64,000 bases of DNA from the NCBI GenBank assembly GCA_965247175.1, contig OZ252006.1:186001-250000 (forward strand), given 5' to 3'. Positions within the stretch are counted from its first letter, which is position 1. Each line of letters begins with the position of its first letter. Made by a program: the position numbers and the translations under genes. Under the pieces are notes generated by a model, which saw nothing but the letters and a program-made list of their open reading frames with translations, searched no databases and had not been told where the DNA came from. This document shows, piece after piece, positions 25,010 to 34,305 of the stretch. Source of the DNA: JANQMX01 sp965247175 (GTDB lineage Bacteria; Pseudomonadota; Alphaproteobacteria; Kiloniellales; DSM-21159).

Positions 25010-26473
25010 ATGGCGCGACGGAAAGACGGGGCAGGGCTGGAGATGGCCAGCTTTCAGGCGGAGCAGCTGAGTCGCAGGGAACAAGAGATCGCCGCCGCTT
25101 TCTCGGGCGGGGAAAGCTACCGGCAAATCGCCGAACGGCTCTGTATCGCCCCCTCGACCGTCCGCACGCATCTGGCAACGGTCTACCGCAAGCTCGGCGT
25201 GTCCTCGAAGCTCGAGCTGCATAAGTGCCTCGAAGGCGGTATCGCCACGGCGGCGCCAACCGACAGTCAAGTCCTCTTGCATGCGGACAAGCCGTCGATC
25301 GCCGTTCTGCCGTTTGCAAACCTTTCGGACGATGCGGAGCAGGACCATTTCGCGGAGGGCATTGCGGACGACATCATCACCGCTCTGTCTCGCATCAAGT
25401 GGTTCTTCGTCACTGCACGGATGTCGAGCTTCTCCTACAAGGGGCGCGCCGTCGATGTGAAGGAGATCGGGAAGGACCTCGGTGTCGGCTATGTCTTGGA
25501 AGGCAGCGTTCGGCGGTTCGGCCTTCGTGTGCGGGTGACGGCTCAGCTGATCGACACCAGCAGCGGCAATCATGTTTGGACCGAGCGCTACGACCGCGAA
25601 GTCAGCGACATCTTCGAGGTTCAGGACGAGATTGCACGCAATGTCGTCGCAAGCACCCAAACCCAGGTCCAGCTGGCGGAAGGCTCGCTCTTTGCCGACC
25701 TGGAAAGGCCGTCTTTGCCGGTCTGGGCCCTCGTCAATCGCGCCTGGAAGCTCCTCTACGACATGACGGCGGACTCCCTGCTGGAGACCAAGCGGTCAGC
25801 CGAGGAAGCGATCGTTCTCGACCCGAGGAGCGGCCGGGCGCATCAGATTTTGGCGTCCTTCTACTGGCACTGGGCCTGGATGGGCTTTGCCGAAGACAAG
25901 ACTGCTACGCTCGCTCAGGGGCAGAGGATCGCGGAGCGCGCGGTGCGTCTGAACGACTACGATGAGTACTCGCACTGGACGCTTGGTTTGTATCGCATGG
26001 CAGAAGGCCGCTACGACATGGCGGTGGCGGAGCTTGAGCGGGCGCTCGACATCAACCCCAATTGCTCTCTCGCCTTCGGTAGTCTCGCGACGGTCTTGAA
26101 CTTTGCCGGCCAGCCGGAAAGGTCGATCGCCAACAATGAGATCGCAATCAGGGCTAACCCGCGTGACCCGAGCATCTTCTATCGCTATACGGGGCTCGCT
26201 CTGTCCTACTTTCTGCTCGAAGACTACGAAACGGCCATCGACTGGGCGCGCAAGTCCGTTCTCTTCAAGCCCGACTGGTATCAGGGGCACGCAGTTCTGG
26301 TGGCTGCGCTGGTGCGGCTGGGTGCTGTGCCCGAAGCCAAGTCTGCACTTTCGGACTATCGCGCGAAGAGTATCACCGCTTCTTTGCAGGAGATAAAGGA
26401 GCTGCCGTTCCGTGACGCGGAACAGCGGCAGCTCCTCATCAATGCTCTGGTAGAGGCCGGCCTGACGGACTGA
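25010..26473 (+). CDS. LuxR-type HTH regulator with TolB-like and TPR domains
   Basis: 487 residues. A LuxR-type HTH lies at about residues 20-75 (LSRREQEIAAAFSGGES, APSTVRTHLATVYRKLGV). A TolB-like/adenylate-cyclase-associated beta domain lies at about 93-220 (SIAVLPFANLSDDAEQDHFAEGI, GVGYVLEGSVRRFG, VWTERYDRE). TPR repeats cover the C-terminal half (RYDMAVAELERALDINPN, DYETAIDWARKSVLFKP). Such one-component regulators are common in alphaproteobacteria; the ligand is unknown. M12 (25043) is an alternative start. The 3' end converges on the alcohol dehydrogenase gene. Confidence 0.88.
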   Translation: MARRKDGAGLEMASFQAEQLSRREQEIAAAFSGGESYRQIAERLCIAPSTVRTHLATVYRKLGVSSKLELHKCLEGGIATAAPTDSQVLLHADKPSIAVLPFANLSDDAEQDHFAEGIADDIITALSRIKWFFVTARMSSFSYKGRAVDVKEIGKDLGVGYVLEGSVRRFGLRVRVTAQLIDTSSGNHVWTERYDREVSDIFEVQDEIARNVVASTQTQVQLAEGSLFADLERPSLPVWALVNRAWKLLYDMTADSLLETKRSAEEAIVLDPRSGRAHQILASFYWHWAWMGFAEDKTATLAQGQRIAERAVRLNDYDEYSHWTLGLYRMAEGRYDMAVAELERALDINPNCSLAFGSLATVLNFAGQPERSIANNEIAIRANPRDPSIFYRYTGLALSYFLLEDYETAIDWARKSVLFKPDWYQGHAVLVAALVRLGAVPEAKSALSDYRAKSITASLQEIKELPFRDAEQRQLLINALVEAGLTD

Positions 26474-26482
26474 GCCTTTACC

Positions 26483-27562
26483 TCAGAACACCACCACGTT
26501 GCGCAGGGCTTCGCCCTTCTTCACGCTCTCGATGGCCTCGTTGATCTCTTCGAGGCGGTAGCGGCCGCTGACCAGTTCATCGAGCTGTAGGCGGCCTTGC
26601 TGATAGAGGGCGACCAGCGAAGGGATATCGACCTGAATGCGGGCCGATCCCATCTTGCTGCCGAGGATACGCTGGCTGTCGTTGGCGATGTTACAGGGGC
26701 AATACTCAGTCATCACGTTGTCGGCGGTCATGCCGACCAGGACCACCGCGCCGCCCTTGCCCATCAGGTCGTAGGACTGCTCGATGGCCTTGACGGCGCC
26801 GACGGTGACGAAGACGTAATCGGCGCCACGCTCGTCGGTCGCGGCCTTGACCGCGGCGACCACGTCTTCCTTGGCGGCGTTGATCACGTGTGTGGCGCCG
26901 AACTTGCGGGCCGCTTCAAGCTTATCGTCCAGCAAGTCGATAGCGATGATTGTGCTGGCGCCACTCAGCGCAGCCCCTTGAACGCTGTTGAGGCCTACGC
27001 CGCCGGTGCCGATGACAGCCACGCTGCTATGCGCCGGCACTGAGGCCGTGTTGACCACGGCGCCGAAGCCGGTGATCACGCCGCATGCGAGTAGCGAGGC
27101 GCTTTCGAGCGGGATGTCCTTCGGAATGGCGACAACCTGGGAGGCGTGGACTACCACCTCTTCGGCGAAGGCGCCGGTGCGCAGGCCATGGGTGACAACG
27201 GCACCGTCCGTTTTTTTGATCGGGCTGTTGTGGTCGAGCGCAAACTTGGTCTCGCAGGCGTAAGGCTTGCCCTGGGCGCAGTAGTGGCAGGTGCCGCAGG
27301 AGCGCACCAGGGTGACCACCACATGGTCGCCCACGGCTAGGTTCTCGACTCCCGGTCCGGCCTCGGCAACGACTCCGGCTGCTTCGTGCCCATAGACCGC
27401 TGGCAGCGTGCCGCCCCAGGCACCCTCGGCATAGAGGATGTCGCTGTGGCAGATGGCGCAGGCGGAAAGCTTGACCCGCACCTCGCCAGCCTGCGGCGGC
27501 GCCAGCTCGATCTCCTCGACGACCAGCGGCTGGCCGAACTCGTAACAGATAGCGGCCTTCAT
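26483..27562 (-). CDS. Zinc-dependent NAD(P) alcohol dehydrogenase
   Basis: 359 residues of the medium-chain dehydrogenase family. The catalytic zinc site is visible as Cys38 (ACAICHSD) with GHE at 58-60. The structural zinc site is Cys89, Cys92, Cys95 and Cys103 (SCGTCHYCAQGKPYACE). The coenzyme motif is GTGGVGLNSV, and Asp in IAIDLLDDKL suggests NAD preference. The substrate is not clear from sequence. It is a single gene between a convergent regulator gene and a downstream MFS gene on the same strand, 110 bases away. Confidence 0.92.
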   Translation of the reverse strand: MKAAICYEFGQPLVVEEIELAPPQAGEVRVKLSACAICHSDILYAEGAWGGTLPAVYGHEAAGVVAEAGPGVENLAVGDHVVVTLVRSCGTCHYCAQGKPYACETKFALDHNSPIKKTDGAVVTHGLRTGAFAEEVVVHASQVVAIPKDIPLESASLLACGVITGFGAVVNTASVPAHSSVAVIGTGGVGLNSVQGAALSGASTIIAIDLLDDKLEAARKFGATHVINAAKEDVVAAVKAATDERGADYVFVTVGAVKAIEQSYDLMGKGGAVVLVGMTADNVMTEYCPCNIANDSQRILGSKMGSARIQVDIPSLVALYQQGRLQLDELVSGRYRLEEINEAIESVKKGEALRNVVVF

Positions 27563-27672
27563 GGATGCCTATCTCCCGTCCCAGATTTAGCGCGGATGGA
27601 TGAGCTGCGCAGCGCGTGAAGGCAAGCGCGAAATGCGTGGAGTGCCGAAGAAAAGAAGGCAGGTCTCGAGAT

Positions 27673-28896
27673 TCACTCGGCCGGCTGGATCGCCGGGCGC
27701 GTAAAGGTGGTTTCGAGGCCCGGTTCGGGGCGGTGCGGGACCAACTGGGTGAGGATGAGCGAGCAGACGGCAATGGCGGCCCCGGTCAGGAAGACGGCCG
27801 GCGGGCTGATCAGCCAGACGATGCCGAGCAGGGCCGGGAGCACCACGGCGGCAATGTGGTTGATGGTGAAGGAGACGGCGGCCGTTGGCGCAATGTCGCG
27901 GGGGTCGGCGATCTTCTGGAAGTAGGTCTTGATGGCGATCGCCATGGCGAAGAAGAGGTGATCGATCACGTAGAGCGCGGCGGCCAACCACTCATTGCCG
28001 ACGAAGGCATAGGAGGTGAAGACGAAGATCAGGCCAATGTACTCGACCGTCAGGGCCTTGCGCTCGCCCCAGCGGGCGATCAGCCGCCCGATCAGCGGCG
28101 CCATCCAGATGTTGGCCGCGTAGTTGACCAGGAACAGCAGGGTGATGTTGGCGACCGAGAAGCCGAACTTCTCCACCATCATGAAGCCGGCGAAGACGAT
28201 GAAGATCTGCCGCCGGGCGCCGGACAGAAAGGTGAGGGCGTAGTACAGCCAGTAGCGCCGGCGCAGGATGAGCTTCTTGTGTTGCGGCACGGCCTCTTTG
28301 ACCTGAGGGTAGGCTCGCCAGGCGAACAGGGTGATGGCTACTGTGGCGCCGCCGCCGACCAGGTAGACCAGCTTGTAGTCCGTCTCGAAGACCTGGAAGC
28401 CGAGCCAAATCAGCCCGTAGGCGACGAGGGCCGCTAGGCTGGCTGCGGCCACCACCCGGCCGAGCACGATCGGGGCGCGGTCCTTGCCGAGCCACTGCAA
28501 AGCCAGGCTTTGCTGCACGGTCTCATTGTAGTGGAAGCCGATCGACATGATGACCGTGGTGACATAGAGGCCGAGCACGGTTGGGAAATAGCCGGTCAGC
28601 GCCGTGCCGATGCCCAGCAGGATCAGCGAGACGTAGGCGAAGACCTGCTCGCGCAGCAGCAGCAGCACGAAGACGGCGGTGAAGGCGAGAAAGCCTGGCA
28701 CCTCGCGCAGGCTCTGCAGGATGCCCATCTCGGCGCCGGTGAAGGCCGCGCGCTCGATGGCGAAGTTGTTGAGCAAGGCCATCCAGGTCGCGAAGGACAG
28801 TGGGGCCGCCGCGCCCATCAAGAGCAGCAGCGCTTCCGGCGAGCGCCAGCCCTTGGCACGGAGGCTGGCGAGGATATCCCGCAACCGATTGAGCAT
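27673..28896 (-). CDS. MFS transporter
   Basis: About 407 residues from ATG 28896 with 12 predicted membrane segments, for example LLLLMGAAAPLSFATWMALL, FTAVFVLLLLREQVFAYVSL and ALTFLSGARRQIFIVFAGFM. It is the major-facilitator fold with a basic central loop (PQHKKLILRRR). The track frame extends ten residues upstream to a TTG at 28926. It diverges from an AraC regulator 99 bases away, so the regulator probably controls it. Export of a drug or aromatic compound is plausible but not shown. Confidence 0.85.
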   Translation of the reverse strand: MLNRLRDILASLRAKGWRSPEALLLLMGAAAPLSFATWMALLNNFAIERAAFTGAEMGILQSLREVPGFLAFTAVFVLLLLREQVFAYVSLILLGIGTALTGYFPTVLGLYVTTVIMSIGFHYNETVQQSLALQWLGKDRAPIVLGRVVAAASLAALVAYGLIWLGFQVFETDYKLVYLVGGGATVAITLFAWRAYPQVKEAVPQHKKLILRRRYWLYYALTFLSGARRQIFIVFAGFMMVEKFGFSVANITLLFLVNYAANIWMAPLIGRLIARWGERKALTVEYIGLIFVFTSYAFVGNEWLAAALYVIDHLFFAMAIAIKTYFQKIADPRDIAPTAAVSFTINHIAAVVLPALLGIVWLISPPAVFLTGAAIAVCSLILTQLVPHRPEPGLETTFTRPAIQPAE

Positions 28897-28995
28897 GTCC
28901 GAACCCGACAAAGAGACGGCGCCCAAATCGGCGCCTAGTGCTGTGAAATTATTAGCCGTGGCGAGTCTGGCCGTCTATCGTCATAGTGACAACCA

Positions 28996-29790
28996 ATGTT
29001 GAGAACCGGCCAACGTGACCCTCGGCTGCGAAATCTGCTGGAGCCCGATGCATGGCGGCCAGCTGTCGGCTACGCCAGCGATGAGCCGGCAGGGCGGGCG
29101 ACCGACTGGCACAGTCATGACTACGGTCAGCTGCTTTACGCCGCGCAGGGGCTGATGCGGGTCGAGACCCCGGCAGGGCTCTGGGTGACGCCCTCGCTTC
29201 GGGCGGTATGGATTCCGGCCGGCATCGTCCACCGCAAGGTCAACCTGGCACCGCTGACCTTCTGCACGCTCTACATGCTGCCTGAGGCGGCGATGATGCC
29301 CGAGCACTGTCATGTGCTGAGCGTCAGTCCCCTGCTACGTGAGCTGATCGTCGAAATGAGCCGTCAGCCGGCCGACTACGACCCGGCAGGACAGGCGGGG
29401 CATCTGCTGGCCCTGCTGCTGCACCGTCTGCGCAGCGCTCCGGGGGAGTCCCTCCACCTGCCTTTGCCGGAGGAGCCGCGCATTCGGGCGCTGGTCGAAC
29501 GTCTGTTGGAAGAGCCGGCCGACCCCACCGGCTTGGAGGCGTTGGCGCGGGAGGCGGGGGCGAGCCCGCGCACCATGGCCCGCCTGTTCGAGGCGGAGAC
29601 CGGCATGGGCTTTCGCGAGTGGCGTCAGCGGCTGCGCTTGCAGGTGGCGCTGGCCCGGCTGGCGGAGGGCGAGCCGGTCACCAGCGTCGCCTTTGCCGTG
29701 GGTTACGACAGCCCCTCCGCCTTCATCGCCATGTTCCGCAAGGTCATGGGCGAGAGCCCGAGACGCTATCTCAAGCGGGCTGAAGCTTAG
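28996..29790 (+). CDS. AraC family transcriptional regulator
   Basis: 264 residues. N-terminal cupin sensor domain (about residues 30-110, WHSHDYGQLLYAAQGLMRV). C-terminal double HTH at 165-262 (LARLAEGEPVTSVAFAVGYD, SAFIAMFRKVMGESPRRYL). The domain order and divergence from an MFS transporter resemble the NimR-NimT arrangement. Its 3' end overlaps the RND pump gene by 20 bases in convergent orientation. Confidence 0.92.
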   Translation: MLRTGQRDPRLRNLLEPDAWRPAVGYASDEPAGRATDWHSHDYGQLLYAAQGLMRVETPAGLWVTPSLRAVWIPAGIVHRKVNLAPLTFCTLYMLPEAAMMPEHCHVLSVSPLLRELIVEMSRQPADYDPAGQAGHLLALLLHRLRSAPGESLHLPLPEEPRIRALVERLLEEPADPTGLEALAREAGASPRTMARLFEAETGMGFREWRQRLRLQVALARLAEGEPVTSVAFAVGYDSPSAFIAMFRKVMGESPRRYLKRAEA

Positions 29791-32700
29791 GGGTTGCTGC
29801 AGCTGTTGGCTTCACCCCGAAGAAGAGCGCGTAGAGGACGGGCACCACGATCAGGGTCAGCACCGTGCCCAGCGCCAGGCCGAAGGCGATCACGCAGGCC
29901 ATGGCATAGAACAGCGGGTCGACCAGAATGATCAGAGGCATCACGCCGAGAAGCGTGGTGGTGGCCGACATCAAAATGGGCCGCATGCGCGCAATCGCGG
30001 CCCCGACGATCGCGTCGTAGCGCGAGCGTCCCTCTGCCTGAAGTCCGTCGATGCGGTCGATCAGGACGATGCCGTTGTTGATGATCACGCCGGCCAGGCT
30101 GAGCAGGCCGAGGATGGCGAAGAAATCGAAGGGCGCCCGCATCACCAGGAGACCGACCATGGCGCCGGCAAAGGCCAGCGGGATGGTCAACATGATGATC
30201 GCCGGGCGGCGGAAGGAGTTGAACTGCCAGATCAGCAGCACGATGATCCCAGCGACGCACTGCGGCAGGTAGCGGAAGAGTTTCTCGTTGGTCTCCTCCG
30301 AGTCCTCGATCTCGCCGCCGATTTCCCAACGGTACCCAGGCTCCAGCTCGAGGCCCTCCAGCGCCGGCATGGCGGCGGCCAGAAGCTGCGGTGCCTTGAG
30401 CGTGCGGTGGCGCGCTTCGACCGTGGCCGTGCGTTCCTGGTCGCGCCGTTTGATGCGGCTGAACTGCCAGACGCCGGAGATGTCGGCGATCTGCTCGAGC
30501 GGGATGAGGTTGCCCGTTTCCTCCGAATAGACGTTGATGTTCCAGAGATCGGCCAGCAAGGCGCGTTCCTCCGCAACCGAGCGCACGACGACCGGAATGG
30601 CCAGGTCGCCTTCGCGATAGTCGGTGATCTGGTTGCCGTCGGTGTAGGCGCTGAGCGAGCGCGCAACGGCTTCGGAGCTCACGCCAGCCCGCCGGGCCCG
30701 AACCTGATCGACGGCAACTTCGATGCGAATCTCCCGATTTTCCCAATCGAGCTTCGCATAGTCGATACCCGGCAGCTCCTTGAGCGCCCGTTGAAGCTCC
30801 AGGCCCTTCTCATAGAGATACTCGGAGTCGGGGCCGACCAACCTAAACTCGGTGTAGCCGGGCTCGGAGGCGCCGAGCCACATGCGTTTCACGCGCACCA
30901 CGGCTTCGGGAAGCTGGTCCGCCGCAAACTCTCGCAGGCGTTCGATGACGATCGGCGCTTGATCTGCGGTCTCGGTGTTGACCACAGCGAAGGCCACATG
31001 CGGGTCCGGGTCGACCGGCGAAAGCGAGAGGAAGAAGCGCGGACCGCCGGTGCCCACATAGGCAATGCTGCTGGTGATCTCCGGATTGACCTCCTTGTCG
31101 CTGAACCAGGCCGTCATGTTGCGCGTCACCTCGGCCGTCGCCTGGGTGCGGGAGCCGGCCGGAAGATCGAGGTAGACCAGGAACTGGTTGCGGTCGCTGG
31201 GCCCGAAGAACTCGCGGACCAGGCTTTGCGACAGCACCCCGGCGCCGGCGAGCAGCAGCAGCACGATGCCGACGACGACATAGCGTTGACTGAGGGCCGT
31301 TTCGAGCAGGCCGCGGTAGATGCTGTAGAAGCGCCCGCCGTAGGGGTCGACCTTGGCGCCCTCGGCCGCCGGCTCCTTCGGCTTCACCTTGAGAAACCAG
31401 TAGCACAGGCTTGGTGTCGCGTAGATCGACAAGAACCAGGAGCCGAGCAGCAGAATGGCGACCACCGCCGGCAGGGAGAAAGCGTACTCGCCGGTCTGCC
31501 CGTCGATCAGAAGCATGGGCGTGAAGGCGAGCACGGTGGTCAGGGTCGAGGTGAGCAGTGGGATGGCCAGGCTCTTGCCCGAGGCGATGCAGGCCTCCCG
31601 CCGATCGGCGCCGCTTTCCAGCCGTGTTCGGATGTCCTCGGTGACGACGATGGCGTTGTCGACCAGCATGCCGAGCGCGACGATGGCGGAGACGATCGAC
31701 ACGCGCTCTAGCTCGATGCCAGACATGTACATGAAGATGAGGCCGAACAGCATGGCGAGAGGCACGAAGCCGCCGACGATCAAACCCGCGCGCAGACGCA
31801 GGAAAAGGATGACCACGACCAGCACAACCAGGATGGTCTGATAGACGTTGAAGAGCGCGCCGTTGACCGCAATCTTCACCAAATCCGGCTGGAAGGTCGC
31901 ATAGTCGAGGACGTAGCCGATCGGGAGCTGAGCCTCGAGCTCGTCGAGCTTGCGGGTCAGGCGCTCACCGAACTCGACGCTGTTCACGCCCGGAACGATC
32001 GAGACACTGATGACGATGGCTTGCTCATCATTGAAGTAGGCAAGTTCGCGTGGTGGGTCGCGGTAGCCACGGGACACCGTCATGACTTCGGTGATGGGCA
32101 CCACTTGCTCGCTGCCGGGGATACGGAGCAACACATCTTCAATGTCGTCGATGCTCTCGAAGTTTCCCGAGGGGGAGATGATCAGCGCCTGTTGATCGAC
32201 GTCGTAGGTGCCGCCCGGCAAAATCACGTTCTGGCGCGTCAGGGTACTGACGATATCGGCAACATCGATGCCGAACTGCGCCAACTTGCTGTTGGAGTAT
32301 TCTAGGAAAACCTGTTCTTCTTCGACGCCGTAGAGCTCGATTTTGCGAATGCCATCGAGCTCGTAGAGGCGGTCTCGAATATCCCGCGCCACCAGGCGCA
32401 TCTCAGCCATGGTAAAGCCGTCGCTCCACAGCGCAACGGTGGCGACCGCGGTCAGGCCGAACTCATCGTTGACGAAGGGGCCGACCGTGCCGTCCGGTAG
32501 CTCGGGACGGATGTCGTCCATCTTGTTGCGCAGGCGATTAAAGATCTCCTGCAGATTGTTGTATTCGTCCCGCAGCACCGCGTGGATGATGCTATAACCG
32601 GTCTTGCTGTCGGAGGTGATCTCGTCGATCTCCGGCATGGTGCGGATCTGCTCTTCGAGCTTCCGGGTGATCAACTCTTCGATCTGATCCGGTGTCATGC

Positions 32701-32860
32701 CCGGGAAGCTCGCGGTGATAACGGCTTCGCGGATCACGATCGTCGGGTCTTCGTTGCGGGGAAAGATCACGAAGAGCTGCAACCCGGCGAGCAGCACGAC
32801 CACCAGGAAGGTGATCGTCAGGCGCGAGTTATTGAGTGAGAAGGCTGTGATGCCGCCCAT
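29771..32860 (-). CDS. RND efflux transporter, inner-membrane permease
   Basis: 1029 residues, the size of AcrB-type pumps, with 12 membrane segments and two large periplasmic loops. N-terminus NNSRLTITFLVVVLLAGLQLF. The proton-relay helix reads ALGMLVDNAIVVTEDIRTR, with one Asp retained and the second position Asn, as in several non-AcrB RND branches. C-terminal LFYAMACVIAFGLALGT closes the bundle. The adaptor is encoded just upstream on the same strand (gap 68 bases). No outer-membrane TolC gene is nearby, so a distant TolC must serve. Substrates unknown. Confidence 0.94.
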   Translation of the reverse strand: MGGITAFSLNNSRLTITFLVVVLLAGLQLFVIFPRNEDPTIVIREAVITASFPGMTPDQIEELITRKLEEQIRTMPEIDEITSDSKTGYSIIHAVLRDEYNNLQEIFNRLRNKMDDIRPELPDGTVGPFVNDEFGLTAVATVALWSDGFTMAEMRLVARDIRDRLYELDGIRKIELYGVEEEQVFLEYSNSKLAQFGIDVADIVSTLTRQNVILPGGTYDVDQQALIISPSGNFESIDDIEDVLLRIPGSEQVVPITEVMTVSRGYRDPPRELAYFNDEQAIVISVSIVPGVNSVEFGERLTRKLDELEAQLPIGYVLDYATFQPDLVKIAVNGALFNVYQTILVVLVVVILFLRLRAGLIVGGFVPLAMLFGLIFMYMSGIELERVSIVSAIVALGMLVDNAIVVTEDIRTRLESGADRREACIASGKSLAIPLLTSTLTTVLAFTPMLLIDGQTGEYAFSLPAVVAILLLGSWFLSIYATPSLCYWFLKVKPKEPAAEGAKVDPYGGRFYSIYRGLLETALSQRYVVVGIVLLLLAGAGVLSQSLVREFFGPSDRNQFLVYLDLPAGSRTQATAEVTRNMTAWFSDKEVNPEITSSIAYVGTGGPRFFLSLSPVDPDPHVAFAVVNTETADQAPIVIERLREFAADQLPEAVVRVKRMWLGASEPGYTEFRLVGPDSEYLYEKGLELQRALKELPGIDYAKLDWENREIRIEVAVDQVRARRAGVSSEAVARSLSAYTDGNQITDYREGDLAIPVVVRSVAEERALLADLWNINVYSEETGNLIPLEQIADISGVWQFSRIKRRDQERTATVEARHRTLKAPQLLAAAMPALEGLELEPGYRWEIGGEIEDSEETNEKLFRYLPQCVAGIIVLLIWQFNSFRRPAIIMLTIPLAFAGAMVGLLVMRAPFDFFAILGLLSLAGVIINNGIVLIDRIDGLQAEGRSRYDAIVGAAIARMRPILMSATTTLLGVMPLIILVDPLFYAMACVIAFGLALGTVLTLIVVPVLYALFFGVKPTAAATPKLQPA

Positions 32861-32928
32861 GACGTCCGACCCCTATCCCCCTTGTATCGGCTGAGGTTTT
32901 CTTTGTTGCGATGGTGTAGGAGCCGGGC

Positions 32929-34074
32929 TCAGGGCTGCATCAGCTTCACGCGCTGGCCGTCGGAAAGAAAGCTCACGCCGGCAACCGCGATGACATCGCC
33001 GCCCCCCAGGCCTTCGGAGATTACCACCTGATTGTCGCGAATACCTTCGCTGCGAATTGCGACTTGGCGGACGGTGGAGGTATCGGCATCGAACACGAAG
33101 ATGTAGCCGGTTCGGGGCTCTATGCCAGGTGCGATTGCCGAGACCGGGACGAGATAGGAGGTCGATTCCGTCTCACCGCCGAGCAGCAAGGTGGCTTCTG
33201 CCGTCATGCCGGGCAGCACCTCGCTGTTGCCCTCCAGCAGCGCGATCTTCACGGGGAAGGCGTTGGCGGTTTCGGCCACCGTGCCGATCTCGTTGACGCG
33301 CCCTTGAAGGACCAGGCCGGGCCGGGTCGGGAAGCTGAATTCCGCCGGCAGGCCGAGATGGATTTCCCGGATGCTGGTCTCGGGAACGCTCAAGTGAATC
33401 TGCATGGCTTCTTCGGCGTAGACGTCGAAGATCGGCTCTCCACGACTCACCTCCTGAAAGGCATCCACGTGCCGCTCTGAGATAATGCCGCCGAAGGGCG
33501 CGGTGAGGGTGGTCTTCTCGAGATCGCGCTTTGCCAGGTTGAGCTGCGATTGCTGATACTTGACGTTGTTTTCGGCGCTTTGGTAGCTGGCCAGGGCCTG
33601 ATCATAAGCTGCCTTCGCGACCCATCCCTTTTGGAAGAGCGTTTCTTGCCGCTCGAACTCGGTGGTCGCTTCCGCGAACTGTGCTTTCGCCCGGCCCAGC
33701 CCGGCTTCGGCCCCCTCCACGGCCAGCTTGAAGGGTTCGTCGTCAAGTCGTGCGAGAACCTCTCCGCGCTGCACTTCGTCGCCACGCTCGGCAACAAGCT
33801 CCTGCACATTCCCGGCCACTTCGAAGCTCAGGCTCGAGGTGTCCACCGCCTCGACGATGCCGGCGAATTTGCGAACTGCGCCTGATGCGCGATCAGCCAC
33901 CGTCATGGTCTTGATCGCCCGCACGGTCTCGACCGGTGGTGGCGCTTCTTCTTCGCAGGCCGCCAGGGGTAGCATCAGGGCGATGAGACCGAGCGCCATC
34001 AGCCGGGAAGGGGACTGCCGAGATCTTGCCGAACGGGAGTTTTTCGCCCGCCGTTTTGCTTGCCAGATCGTCAT
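32929..34074 (-). CDS. RND efflux periplasmic adaptor (membrane fusion protein), lipoprotein
   Basis: About 381 residues from ATG 34074; an in-frame TTG at 34131 and ATG 33999 are alternatives. The lipobox is LMLPLAACEEE, giving lipid attachment at the Cys. The domains follow the HlyD order: biotinyl-lipoyl half (GNVQELVAERGDEVQRGEVLARLDDEP), long coiled-coil hairpin (AQFAEATTEFERQETLFQKG), second half (LTAPFGGIISERHVD), and C-terminal beta-barrel (GRVNEIGTVAETANAFPV). It pairs with the pump gene downstream, 68 bases away, as a two-component efflux operon. Confidence 0.92.
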   Translation of the reverse strand: MTIWQAKRRAKNSRSARSRQSPSRLMALGLIALMLPLAACEEEAPPPVETVRAIKTMTVADRASGAVRKFAGIVEAVDTSSLSFEVAGNVQELVAERGDEVQRGEVLARLDDEPFKLAVEGAEAGLGRAKAQFAEATTEFERQETLFQKGWVAKAAYDQALASYQSAENNVKYQQSQLNLAKRDLEKTTLTAPFGGIISERHVDAFQEVSRGEPIFDVYAEEAMQIHLSVPETSIREIHLGLPAEFSFPTRPGLVLQGRVNEIGTVAETANAFPVKIALLEGNSEVLPGMTAEATLLLGGETESTSYLVPVSAIAPGIEPRTGYIFVFDADTSTVRQVAIRSEGIRDNQVVISEGLGGGDVIAVAGVSFLSDGQRVKLMQP

Positions 34075-34305
34075 CCTGCTCGCGAGCTCCGTGCTTCGTT
34101 CGAGTGCGTTGTAAAGTAGAGTAATCACCAATTTAGCATAGGGTCATCCCCTGCGCGCTGCGACGAAAGTCCCACGCGCCGAGACTTGCGCAGTTGGGAC
34201 GCGTTGTCTTAGGCCCCGCGCCTCTCAGACCGAACGCCGCTACGCAGTCCAGGTACGCGCGCGCGGATGCTTGTTCCCTCTGCAGACGGGGGCTAGGTAT
34301 CGCAT

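Noticed and set aside
29693..31711. 672-codon plus-strand frame opposite the RND pump
   Set aside because: Antisense to a clear RND gene; the sequence has no domain and a shadow composition.
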